Assembly (NCBI GenBank): GCA_050747525.1
Contig: JBOGOC010000002.1
Location: 72,073 to 136,072, forward strand
DNA from: JBOGOC01 sp050747525
GTDB lineage: Bacteria; Acidobacteriota; Polarisedimenticolia; JACPZX01; DASXTC01
Direction: 5' to 3'
Length of the DNA stretch: 64,000 nt
Position 1 is the first letter of the stretch; each line of letters opens with the position of its first letter. Of this stretch, positions 53,651-61,512 are shown piece after piece. The notes under the pieces are model-generated. The model did no database searches and was not told the DNA's origin. It was given only the letters and a program-made list of their open reading frames with translations. A program made the translations under genes and the position numbers.

Positions 53651-53793
53651 CTGTTCCGATCCTCCTCCGAAAGGTTCTGTTCCTCGGAAGTTCCGTCGTA
53701 TCTGAACAAGAGGCGGGAAAGCCGCCCTGAATTTTTGTCTTGGAAGAATCACTCAACGAACCGGCGCTCCTCACCTCCTTTGGCCTGCTCGAG

Positions 53794-54029
53794 CGGGTCC
53801 CACGTTCGAGGCGGACCCGTATATCGTTCAACTCCTGTCCATATCGAGGACAGGAAGGCTGGCTATGGTCATCCCCCGCACGAAGAGAGACCGTCTACGG
53901 AGTTGGGGGGGCCTGGTCGGGCGCCGAAGCTGGCGTCCCGGTGGTGCGGCTCAAGGGGAGCTCAGGTGGCCGCACACATCGTTCGTCTGAATAGCCTATG
54001 CGCCGGCAGGCCAAATGCCTTGCCCGGCG
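53794..54029. repeat. inverted repeats in the intergenic region upstream of the porin
   Basis: Between 53651 and 54174 I find no gene. Three hairpin-forming elements are visible. CGGGTCC (53794-53800) pairs with GGACCCG (53813-53819); CCTGTCC (53834-53840) pairs perfectly with GGACAGG (53848-53854) around ATATCGA; and CGCCGGCAGGC (54001-54011) pairs imperfectly with GCCTTGCCCGGCG (54017-54029). They lie 145-380 bp before the porin start and could be operators or relics. Confidence 0.5.
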
Positions 54030-54174
54030 CGCCCTTTCCAGCCGGTCCAAACAACTGGTTGAAAATAAAGGATTTATCCTCATTCCTCCCAGAGTCTAAC
54101 CCGCAAGGCGGGGTGTTATAACCCGCTGGCTTCAGAGATGTCAAGTGCCGGAGACCTCCCGGCAACCTGACGGA

Positions 54175-55452
54175 TCATTCGGGGGTAAGCGGAAGCAGGG
54201 TCAGCAGTAGCAGCTGCTTCACCCCGATCGCGAAGGGGGGGATCTCGGCGAACTCATCGGGTGTGTGGGCGCCATCTCCCGTGGTCATGCCGATGGCGAT
54301 GCCGGGGATGCCGCGCAGGAGGGCCACGTTGTGGTCCGCAGTTCCTCTAGGGGTCAGATCGACGGCTACCCACCCCAGCCGGTCGAGCACGGCACGGGCC
54401 GACGTGACCAGGGGTGACGATTCGAGGCCGGGGATCCTGGCCCCGGCCATGCGGTGCAGCGTGTCGATCTCCACCTGCACACCCGTCTCGCGCGCCGTGC
54501 GTGCCGCTATGTCGCGCACCTTGCGCTCGAGAGCCTCGAAGGTCGCCCCGTCATTGGACCTCAGGTCCACGACGAACCAGGCCTCCCGTGGCTGCGCGTT
54601 GGGGACGTCTCCGCCTCCCATCATCCCGATGTTGAGCCAGCTCTCCATCTCGGGAGGAGTTCGCCGGATGTCCAGAGCGGCGACCCGCTCCATGGCCCGC
54701 GCCGCCGCCAGGATCGGGCTGGCTTTCTCGTAGGCACGCAGCGTGTGCGCTCCGTCTCCCAGGAAGCGCAGCTTGAGCCACAGGATGCCCGTCGCGGCAT
54801 AGGAGATCTGGCCCAGGTGACCGTCCACGGCGATGACCGCGCCCAGATCGGCCGCGTTCTCGTGGACGAAACGATCGGCCCCCTTCAGTCCCACCTCTTC
54901 CGAGACGGATGCCACCACGAACAGGTCCGCGGCCGGCTGAAGCCCATGGCGCTGCATCAGGTCCAGCAGCGCCAGGAGCCCGGCCAGCCCTGACGAGTCG
55001 TCCCTCACTCCGGGCCCCTGCAGACGATCCGGTCGTGGACGCCGGACGGTGTGATCCGCGGAGGCCGGAGCCACCGTGTCCATGTGGGCCAGCAGGGCCA
55101 CGCGGGGGAGGTCCCGCCTGCGGCCCGGCTTCAGTCCGAGGACGTTTCCGGCCTCGTCGCGCCTGACCTCCGAGAGGCCCAGCTCGCGGAACCTCTTTTC
55201 CAGGTAGTCCGCCCTGGGCCCCTCGTGACCCGAGGGAGCGGGGATCTCCGCCACGCGGACCCAATCGTCCACGAACCGGGTGAGGCCTGCGTCGGCGTCG
55301 GCGAGGGCCGCCCGCACCGCCGGCTCATCGGTCAGGCGGGCAAGTCGCGAGGCCACGCGGGTCATCAGGTCCTGGGGGACGGCCGCCGGTGGGGGGGTGG
55401 TCGCCGCCAGGACCGCCATCATCCATCCGAGCGGCGTGGCGGCGAGATGCAT
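54175..55452 (-). CDS. M20-family metallopeptidase (peptidase T / acetylornithine deacetylase-like)
   Basis: A 425-residue zinc hydrolase, with a possible signal peptide in the first 25 residues. The binuclear site residues are visible: H and D in LLAHMDTVAPAS, D in GVRDDSSGLAG, the acid pair in VASVSEEVGLKG, D in IAVDGHLG and the final H in GTADHNVALL. A dimerisation or lid domain lies at about residues 215-325. It is closest in pattern to tripeptidase T-like M20 peptidases. Transcribed towards the porin's upstream region; no operon partner. Confidence 0.9.
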   Translation of the reverse strand: MHLAATPLGWMMAVLAATTPPPAAVPQDLMTRVASRLARLTDEPAVRAALADADAGLTRFVDDWVRVAEIPAPSGHEGPRADYLEKRFRELGLSEVRRDEAGNVLGLKPGRRRDLPRVALLAHMDTVAPASADHTVRRPRPDRLQGPGVRDDSSGLAGLLALLDLMQRHGLQPAADLFVVASVSEEVGLKGADRFVHENAADLGAVIAVDGHLGQISYAATGILWLKLRFLGDGAHTLRAYEKASPILAAARAMERVAALDIRRTPPEMESWLNIGMMGGGDVPNAQPREAWFVVDLRSNDGATFEALERKVRDIAARTARETGVQVEIDTLHRMAGARIPGLESSPLVTSARAVLDRLGWVAVDLTPRGTADHNVALLRGIPGIAIGMTTGDGAHTPDEFAEIPPFAIGVKQLLLLTLLPLTPE

Positions 55453-55498
55453 CCGCGGAACCTAATTCAATCCCGCGCGCGATACAATCTTCCTCGGA

Positions 55499-56434
55499 AT
55501 GAACGCTTCCGTGAGGATTCTCCTTCTGCTGGCGGCCGCGGTCCTGGCACCTGCGGCCGTCTCCTTCGTCGTCTGGCTCCTGCTGAGCGGGTCACCCGAT
55601 CTGGGCGATCCCCTGCGCCTTGCCTGGATAGCGGCGGCCGGCATGGTGGCCTGGCTCTTCGTGGCCATCGTCGGCAACGCGACGGGCCGTGCGCTCGACG
55701 ATGGCGAAGGGCCCGGCCTGGACGAAGGCGCGGAGGCGGAGCCCACCGAGGGAGAGCCGCTGGGGGAGGAAGGGCTGCTGGAGCTGATCCCGTCGGTGGA
55801 CCTTGCCGGGCTCTCGAGAGTGGCCGACGCCATCTCGTCCGAGACCACGCGCCCGCCTGGGCCCTCGCTCAAGCGCTTCCTCACGTTCGCGCGGCCGGCC
55901 CGGCCGCGCCGCCGCCGGCTGCGGCTCAACGAGGCGATCCAGGTGGTCGTGACCGCGCTGAGAGAAGGCCCTGGGGGGGCGGAAGGAGCGCGCCTGTCGT
56001 TCGATCCCGATCCCAACGTGGACCTGGTGCCGGTCGACCCCGACGCTCTCCACCGCGCGCTCGTGAACCTCATCCGCAACGCCCGGGAGGCAGCCGGACC
56101 TCAGGGGAGCGTGGAGGTCCGCACCCAGATGCTCAGCGATCGGGTGTTGGTAGCCGTGCGCGACGACGGGCCGGGGATGCCGCCCGAGGAGCTGCAGCGG
56201 ATCTTCCAGCCTTTCTACACGACCCGCCGGGGGGCGATGGGGCTGGGGCTCGCGATCTGCCGGCAGGTGGCCGAAGCGCACGGTGGCTCGATCCGCGCCC
56301 TGAACGTGCTGCCGCGGGGGCTCGAGGTCGGGCTCGAGCTGCCGATGTCGCGCCTGCCGATGATCCCGCGGGCAGAAGAGCCCGCTCCTGGCATCACGGC
56401 TGGTCAATCGCCTGGAACATCTCCTCGAGCTTGA
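55499..56434 (+). CDS. histidine-kinase-like ATPase lacking the phospho-acceptor His box
   Basis: A 311-residue membrane protein with two N-terminal transmembrane helices (about residues 6-30 and 43-63) and an acidic linker. Its C-terminal HATPase domain is intact: N box NLIRNAREAAG, G1 DDGPGMPPEE, F box FQPFYTT, G2 GAMGLGLAICRQ. Between them, where the dimerisation helices and HE-R-NP box should be, there is only a short stretch (LSRVADAISSETTRPPGPSLKRFLTFARPA) with no histidine. Length is therefore about 50 residues short in that domain. It cannot autophosphorylate in the usual way. The 3' end overlaps the convergent neighbour by 41 nt. Confidence 0.85.
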   Translation: MNASVRILLLLAAAVLAPAAVSFVVWLLLSGSPDLGDPLRLAWIAAAGMVAWLFVAIVGNATGRALDDGEGPGLDEGAEAEPTEGEPLGEEGLLELIPSVDLAGLSRVADAISSETTRPPGPSLKRFLTFARPARPRRRRLRLNEAIQVVVTALREGPGGAEGARLSFDPDPNVDLVPVDPDALHRALVNLIRNAREAAGPQGSVEVRTQMLSDRVLVAVRDDGPGMPPEELQRIFQPFYTTRRGAMGLGLAICRQVAEAHGGSIRALNVLPRGLEVGLELPMSRLPMIPRAEEPAPGITAGQSPGTSPRA

Positions 56435-57503
56435 GGTCCCAGGCGTCGGTGTTCAGCGCGATGTTGGCGCGGCCGAAGCGCACGCCCCCGACGTCCGCGG
56501 TCGCGAACCAGGTGACGCTGCCGCGGCGCCACATCCAGGACCGGAACTTGTGCAGCCGGGTGGGAGGGAGCTCGCGGCGGAACTTTCCGGGGCGCACCAT
56601 GCCGTCGACGAACCAGAACTCATTGGCCACGCTCCCATTCTGCATGAGCAAGTCGGCCGCTCTCTCGCGCCAGTGGTCCTCGATCCGCGTCTTCAGCACG
56701 TCAAAGCTCATGGGGTAGTCGGGAGTGGGGGCCCACGAGATGAACATCCGCTTCATCGGATCGGCCTCCAGGACAACAATCTGACCCTTCTGGGTGCTGT
56801 TGCGCGGCGTTTCCTGCTTCCATTCCGGATCGCCGAACGTCGTGACCGCCCTGTAATTGGCGGCCGGGACCCAGTCGTCGGGGTGGCTGAAGGCCAGGGA
56901 CGATTCGGGGACCTCGAACGCCCTGCCGGCCTTGCCGGAGATCTCCACCTTGGCGCCTTCGTGACAACGGACGGTGCGCGCCATCAGCGTCTGCAGCTCC
57001 AGGAGCTCCGGCGGGGCGCTGGCCGCCAGGTGCAAGTTGGCGTCGGCCACGATGACCCGGCCCGTCTGCGGGCAGAGCCACACCAGGTAGCGGCTGCTCA
57101 CCACCGCATGGCCCCGCAGGGTCTCTATCATCACCCCCGGATGGGCCGGAAGCTCGATGCGGCGCCCCTGGAGAGGACCGTCGGGGGGAATCTCGGGCCA
57201 CAGTGCTGCCACCGCTGCCTCGGCGTCCTTCACGGAGAGCTCGTCGCCGCTGCCGGCATCGCGCGGCATCCAGTGAAGATAGAAGAGCGGCCACACGGCG
57301 CGCTCCACCGTGATGCTCCCCTGCGTTCCGTCCCCGGTCGATTCGGCCACCGCCCAGCCCGGCTTGACGGCATCCAGCCGGTCGATCTTCACGATGGGGT
57401 TGGCCGCGTACGGGGACCCCGGAAGGAGAGCCGGAAGGATAAAAAGAAGCAGAACGGTCAGAACGGCGCGCTGTGCCACGGTCCCCCACCAAGACGGTCC
57501 CAT
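56394..57503 (-). CDS. hypothetical exported protein
   Basis: A 369-residue protein with a signal peptide (RAVLTVLLLFILPALLPG) at about residues 11-30. The mature part has no family that I recognise. It shows many tryptophans and a C-terminal region ending in VGGVRFGRANIALNT, DAWDLKLEEMFQAID. A central CPQTGRVIVAD and MARTVRCHEGAK give two possible disulphide cysteines. The start at 57503 is favoured because the codons before it lack signal-like character. It overlaps the kinase-like gene at its 3' end. Confidence 0.72.
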   Translation of the reverse strand: MGPSWWGTVAQRAVLTVLLLFILPALLPGSPYAANPIVKIDRLDAVKPGWAVAESTGDGTQGSITVERAVWPLFYLHWMPRDAGSGDELSVKDAEAAVAALWPEIPPDGPLQGRRIELPAHPGVMIETLRGHAVVSSRYLVWLCPQTGRVIVADANLHLAASAPPELLELQTLMARTVRCHEGAKVEISGKAGRAFEVPESSLAFSHPDDWVPAANYRAVTTFGDPEWKQETPRNSTQKGQIVVLEADPMKRMFISWAPTPDYPMSFDVLKTRIEDHWRERAADLLMQNGSVANEFWFVDGMVRPGKFRRELPPTRLHKFRSWMWRRGSVTWFATADVGGVRFGRANIALNTDAWDLKLEEMFQAIDQP

Positions 57504-57535
57504 ACTATAGCAGTGAGGCCGCCAGCCCGCCGCTT

Positions 57536-58273
57536 TCAGTACAGGTGCCTGCCGCCGTCGGCGCGGATGCACTCGCCGGTGACGAATTCCGTCTCGACGA
57601 GAAAGAGGACCAGGCGCGCGACCTCTTCCGGTCCACCCCAGCGCCTCAGCGGAGTGGCGGCCACCACCTTCTCGTACTCCTCCTTCGAAAGGCCGGGAGG
57701 AGGCAGGATGGGGCCAGGTGCCACCGCGTTGACCAGGATCTCGGGGGCCAGCTCGAGGGCGAGCCCTTCCGTGAGGGCCTTCACCGCCGCCTTGCCCGTG
57801 TAGTAGGGCAGGAAGCCCCGATACCGTGGGCGGCCGCTGGCAGGAAGCCAGTCGCTGAGGTTCACGATACGGCCGCCACCCGCCCGCTTCATGTGGCGCG
57901 CGGCCTGCATCGAGAAGAGAAACGCCGTGCGGGCGTTGTTCTCCACCCCCTCCTGCCACGCCCGCTCGTCGAGCTGATCGAGCGGAACGCGCACGTAGGT
58001 GGAGGCCATGTTCACCAGGATGTCGAGCCGCCCCAGCTGCCGGGCCGTCTCGTCGACGGCCCGCGCCACCTGAGAGCCGTCGCGGCCGTCCGCCTGCACG
58101 GCCATCGCCTGCACGCCCGCATCACGCGCCAGCCCGGCGACCCGCTCGGCGGAATCCCGCGAGGTGCGCCAGGTCAGCGAGACTGCGCAGCCGCGCGCGG
58201 CCAGGGCTCCGGCCACCGCCTCGCCCATGCGGGCGCCGCCCGTGATCAGCGCTGCCTTGCCCCTGGGATCCAT
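57536..58273 (-). CDS. short-chain dehydrogenase/reductase
   Basis: A 245-residue classical SDR. The cofactor motif is ITGGARMGEAVA (TGxxxxxG with glycine pattern as in pteridine reductase-like members), the NAG-type motif is NMAST, and the catalytic residues are the serine in NLSDWLPASG and Y-x3-K in YYTGKAAV. The TWRT segment after the second strand, with R/S residues, suggests NADP(H). The MAST and RMG variants resemble pteridine/FolM-like reductases, but substrate specificity is not safe. It stands alone on the minus strand. Confidence 0.87.
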   Translation of the reverse strand: MDPRGKAALITGGARMGEAVAGALAARGCAVSLTWRTSRDSAERVAGLARDAGVQAMAVQADGRDGSQVARAVDETARQLGRLDILVNMASTYVRVPLDQLDERAWQEGVENNARTAFLFSMQAARHMKRAGGGRIVNLSDWLPASGRPRYRGFLPYYTGKAAVKALTEGLALELAPEILVNAVAPGPILPPPGLSKEEYEKVVAATPLRRWGGPEEVARLVLFLVETEFVTGECIRADGGRHLY

Positions 58274-58376
58274 GCGGGCATGCTAGCACGGTGCCGCTCT
58301 CGTTCCCGTGGCGGCCCGGCGGACCGGCGTCTACGATCGTCCTAGCGTTTACCCGCCCTGCTGAAAGGACCGCACC

Positions 58377-59477
58377 ATGCGCAGAATCCGGTTCGCCGTG
58401 GTGGGCGAGGGGTATATCGCCCAGGCCGCGGTCCTGCCTGCTTTCCGCAACGCCTCGAAGCACGCGGAGCTGACCGCCCTCGTGTCGGGCGATCGCGTCA
58501 AGCTGAGCCGCACCGGCAAGACCTACGGAGTCTCCCGGCTGTACACCTACGATCAGTTCGACGAGATGCTCTCCTCGGGCGCCGTCGACGCCGTGTACAT
58601 CGCGCTTCCCAACGATCTGCATCGTGAATACACGGTGAGAGCGGCCGGCGCGGGGCTGCACGTGCTGTGCGAGAAGCCGATGGCCGTCACGGAGGACGAC
58701 TGCGTGGCGATGATCGAGGCGGCCGAGCGCGCCGGCGTGAAGCTCATGATCGCCTACCGGCTGCATTTCGAGCCGGCGCATCTGGCCGCGGTGGAGCTGG
58801 CCCGCTCGGGCAAGCTGGGAGATCTCAAGCTCTTCAACTCCACGTTCACCATGCAGGTCTACCCGCCCAACATCCGGCTGGAGGCGGAGCGCGGAGGCGG
58901 CACCCTGTACGACATCGGCATCTACTGCATCAACGCGGCCAGGTACTTCCTGGGGGCCGAGCCGGTGGAGGCGCTGGCGGTGACGGCCAACACCGGGGAC
59001 CGCCGCTTTCGTGAGGTGGACGAGGCGACCAGCGCCGTGCTGCGCTTTCCCGATGGGCGCCTGGCCTCATTTCTCTGCAGCTTCGGGGCGGCCGACATCT
59101 CCTCCCTGACCCTTGCCGGCACCGGCGGCCATCTGGAGATGGACCCGGCTTACGAGTACGCGCAGGGGATCTCCCTGCACGTGACCGCCGACGGACGACG
59201 GCGCCGCCGGGACTTCGGCAAGCACGACCAGTTCGCGGCCGAGCTGATCTACTTCGCCAACTGCATCCTGCGCGATCAGGAGCCGGAGCCATCCGGCAAG
59301 GAAGGGCTGATCGACGTGCGGATCATCCTCGCTCTCTACGAATCGGCGCGCATCGGACAGTCCGTGACCATGGAGGTCCCTTCCAAGGTCCGTCGACCCT
59401 CGCGCCGGCAGGAGATGGCCCTGCCCGGCATCCGCAGACCCCGCCTCGTGCACACGCGCGGCCCGTCGGAAAGGTAG
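58377..59477 (+). CDS. Gfo/Idh/MocA family oxidoreductase
   Basis: A 366-residue NAD(P)-dependent sugar-type oxidoreductase. The N-terminal Rossmann fold has VVGEGYIAQAAVLPAF, YIALPNDLH and the signature CEKPMAVTEDD. The C-terminal alpha/beta domain contains YRLHFEPAHLAA and GGGTLYDIGIYCINAARYFLG with the usual D-x3-H-like position replaced by DIGIYC, as in glucose-fructose oxidoreductase-like members. A charged tail of 30 residues follows the fold. The ATG at 58377 has GAAAGGACCGCACC upstream. Substrate unknown. Confidence 0.88.
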   Translation: MRRIRFAVVGEGYIAQAAVLPAFRNASKHAELTALVSGDRVKLSRTGKTYGVSRLYTYDQFDEMLSSGAVDAVYIALPNDLHREYTVRAAGAGLHVLCEKPMAVTEDDCVAMIEAAERAGVKLMIAYRLHFEPAHLAAVELARSGKLGDLKLFNSTFTMQVYPPNIRLEAERGGGTLYDIGIYCINAARYFLGAEPVEALAVTANTGDRRFREVDEATSAVLRFPDGRLASFLCSFGAADISSLTLAGTGGHLEMDPAYEYAQGISLHVTADGRRRRRDFGKHDQFAAELIYFANCILRDQEPEPSGKEGLIDVRIILALYESARIGQSVTMEVPSKVRRPSRRQEMALPGIRRPRLVHTRGPSER

Positions 59478-59507
59478 CCGCTGTAGACTGGCGCCGGAGA
59501 GCCGGTC

Positions 59508-59933
59508 ATGACCGTCCCGTCGTGTGTGTTCTGCGCCATCGTGTCCGGCGGAACGCCGGCCCTGATCGTCTTCGAGGATGCGGACGTCGTCGCGTTCCTG
59601 GACCATCGTCCGCTGTTCCCCGGGCACTGCCTGGTCGCCCCGCGCGCGCATCACGAAACCCTGGCGGACCTTCCGGTCAAGCTGAGGGACCCCTTCTTCG
59701 CCGCCGTGCAGAACCTGTCGGAAGCGGTCCCCCGCGGCATGCAGGCCGAAGGATCGTTCGTGGGCATCAACAACCGCGTGAGCCAGAGCGTCCCTCACCT
59801 GCACGCCCACGTGGTGCCGCGCCGTCGCGGCGACGGGCTGCGCGGCTTCTTCTGGCCGCGCCGGAAGTACGCGGACGAGACCGCCATGGTCGAGGCGCGC
59901 GATCGCATTCGCGCCGCGCTGTCGCATCACTGA
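59508..59933 (+). CDS. HIT family nucleotide-binding protein
   Basis: A 141-residue histidine-triad protein. The triad is VPHLHAHVVPR, and CVFCAIVSG at the N-terminus is the usual CxxC start of HIT proteins. FPGHCLVAPRAHHETLADL is the second conserved strand block. Such proteins hydrolyse or bind adenosine polyphosphate or AMP-lysyl compounds; the natural substrate here is not known. It begins 30 nt after the oxidoreductase stop and 29 nt before the DMT transporter gene, so the three may be co-transcribed. Confidence 0.92.
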   Translation: MTVPSCVFCAIVSGGTPALIVFEDADVVAFLDHRPLFPGHCLVAPRAHHETLADLPVKLRDPFFAAVQNLSEAVPRGMQAEGSFVGINNRVSQSVPHLHAHVVPRRRGDGLRGFFWPRRKYADETAMVEARDRIRAALSHH

Positions 59934-59962
59934 CCCGGCGCGCCTCGGCTAGAATCCGGCGC

Positions 59963-60979
59963 ATGTCCCGACCATCACTCCATCCTGGGGCCAGGCTTCA
60001 GGTCATGGCCGCCGCCGCCCTCTTCTCCACGGGCGGGGCCGCCATCAAGGCGTGCACCTTCGACGGGCCTCAGGTGGCGAGCCTGCGCTCGGGGATCGCC
60101 GCCGCCGCGCTCCTGCTGGCGCTCCCGGCGGCGCGAAGGGGTTGGAGCCGATCGACTCTGGCCATCGGCGCTGCCTACGCGGCCACCATGATCCTTTTCG
60201 TCTGGTCCAACAAGCTCACCACGGCGGCCAGCAGCATTTTCCTGCAATCGACCACCCCGCTGTTCATCCTCGTGCTGGGTCCCTGGCTTCTTCGCGAGCC
60301 GGTGCGCCGCGCTGACCTGGGCTTCACGACCGCGATGATGACCGCCCTGCTGCTGATGTTCGCGGGGACCGAGCCGGCGCAGCAGAGCGCCCCCAACCCC
60401 GCGCTGGGGAACCTGCTGGCGCTGATGAGCGGAGTCACCTACGCCGTGACGGTGGTGGGATTCCGGTGGGTGGCCCGCAAGGACAGCGAGGGCGCCCCCG
60501 GCAGCTCACTGGCCTCGGTGGTGCTGGCCGGCAACGTCATGGCGTTCGTCGCGTGCCTGATACCCGGCTGGCCGATCCCCGTGCCCGGGCTGGTGGACGC
60601 GGCCGTGCTCGTCTATCTGGGGGTGTTCCAGATCGCCCTGGCCTACGTGCTGCTGACGCGAGGACTGCACGGCGTGACGGCCCTGGAAGCCTCGCTGCTC
60701 CTGCTGGTGGAGCCGATGCTCAATCCGTTGTGGGCGTGGGCCGTCCAGGGGGAGGTCCCCGGAGCATGGACGCTGGCGGCGGGAGCCATCATCCTGGGCG
60801 CCACCGCGTGGCGCACGCTGCGGGGCGCGGAGCCTACGCCGGCGCCAGAACCAGATCGAACGTGGCCAGTTCCCAGCTCCGGCCCATCGTCTGCCGGGGG
60901 CTCACCGGCACCAGCAGCTCTTTTCGAAACAGCGGATCCTGCTCCTGGCGCGGATCTCCCTGAAAGAAGAACTCGCTGA
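59963..60979 (+). CDS. EamA/DMT superfamily transporter
   Basis: A 338-residue membrane protein with about ten hydrophobic helices in two EamA repeats. The first shows SLRSGIAAAALLLAL and TAASSIFLQSTTPLFILVLG; the second shows MSGVTYAVTVVGFRWVA and ALEASLLLLVEPMLNPLWAW. It would export a small metabolite. The last 50 residues are Pro/Ala/Ser-rich, unlike any DMT tail, and lie on top of the convergent dioxygenase gene (146-nt overlap). The original stop may have been lost by a small indel near 60830. Confidence 0.87.
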   Translation: MSRPSLHPGARLQVMAAAALFSTGGAAIKACTFDGPQVASLRSGIAAAALLLALPAARRGWSRSTLAIGAAYAATMILFVWSNKLTTAASSIFLQSTTPLFILVLGPWLLREPVRRADLGFTTAMMTALLLMFAGTEPAQQSAPNPALGNLLALMSGVTYAVTVVGFRWVARKDSEGAPGSSLASVVLAGNVMAFVACLIPGWPIPVPGLVDAAVLVYLGVFQIALAYVLLTRGLHGVTALEASLLLLVEPMLNPLWAWAVQGEVPGAWTLAAGAIILGATAWRTLRGAEPTPAPEPDRTWPVPSSGPSSAGGSPAPAALFETADPAPGADLPERRTR

Positions 60980-61457
60980 CCAGGGTCCTGTAGCCGGGGT
61001 GGATCACCTGGAAGTGGATGTGCGGCGAGCGCCAGAAGTTCTCGTTGGCCTGGTACGCCACGGGGTGAATCGTCTCGAACTCGTAAGCTCCGTCCTCGGC
61101 GGCCAGGAGGCGGGCCCGGTAGCTCCGGTCGGCGACGCCGTCCGAGTACCTCCCGTGCGCGTCGACCTGCCACACATCCATGAGCGCACCCCCGAGGGGC
61201 CGCCTTGTGTCCAATCCCCAGATGCGTCCGTTCAGGACCAGGGAGACCCCGTCGGCCAGAGGGGGCGACACCTTCGCGCGATAGGGGGCCTTCTCGCGGT
61301 AGAAAGGTCCATAGGACGTGGGCACGGTGGGCCGATCGGGGACGGAATCGGCGGCCGCGGTGGACGGCGTGGGGCCCAGGCCGGAGGCGAGCCAGAGGGC
61401 CCCGGCCGCTCCCGGGAGCGTCGTCAGGAAGCGCCTGCGCTGGCGGTCGATGCTCAC
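60834..61457 (-). CDS. intradiol ring-cleavage dioxygenase, exported (Tat-like signal)
   Basis: A 207-residue protein of the protocatechuate 3,4-dioxygenase / catechol 1,2-dioxygenase fold. The iron ligands are suggested by DAHGRYS (Tyr), a tyrosine about 16 residues later, and SPHIHFQVI (the two histidines). The N-terminus RQRRRFLTTLPGAAGALWLA looks like a twin-arginine signal, so it is probably exported, as in other small secreted intradiol dioxygenases. The substrate is not identifiable. It is convergent with and overlaps the DMT transporter. Confidence 0.88.
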   Translation of the reverse strand: MSIDRQRRRFLTTLPGAAGALWLASGLGPTPSTAAADSVPDRPTVPTSYGPFYREKAPYRAKVSPPLADGVSLVLNGRIWGLDTRRPLGGALMDVWQVDAHGRYSDGVADRSYRARLLAAEDGAYEFETIHPVAYQANENFWRSPHIHFQVIHPGYRTLVSEFFFQGDPRQEQDPLFRKELLVPVSPRQTMGRSWELATFDLVLAPA

Positions 61458-61512
61458 GCCTCATGGTACGGCGCCCGGGTGTCAACGCGTGCAAAAAGTT
61501 GTCAGGAAGATG

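Noticed and set aside
54094..54125. GTCTAAC followed by a hairpin near 54094, resembling an attC left box
   Set aside because: The hairpin is only a few base pairs, there is no extrahelical base or opposite GTTRRRY at the right spacing, and no cassette gene is near.
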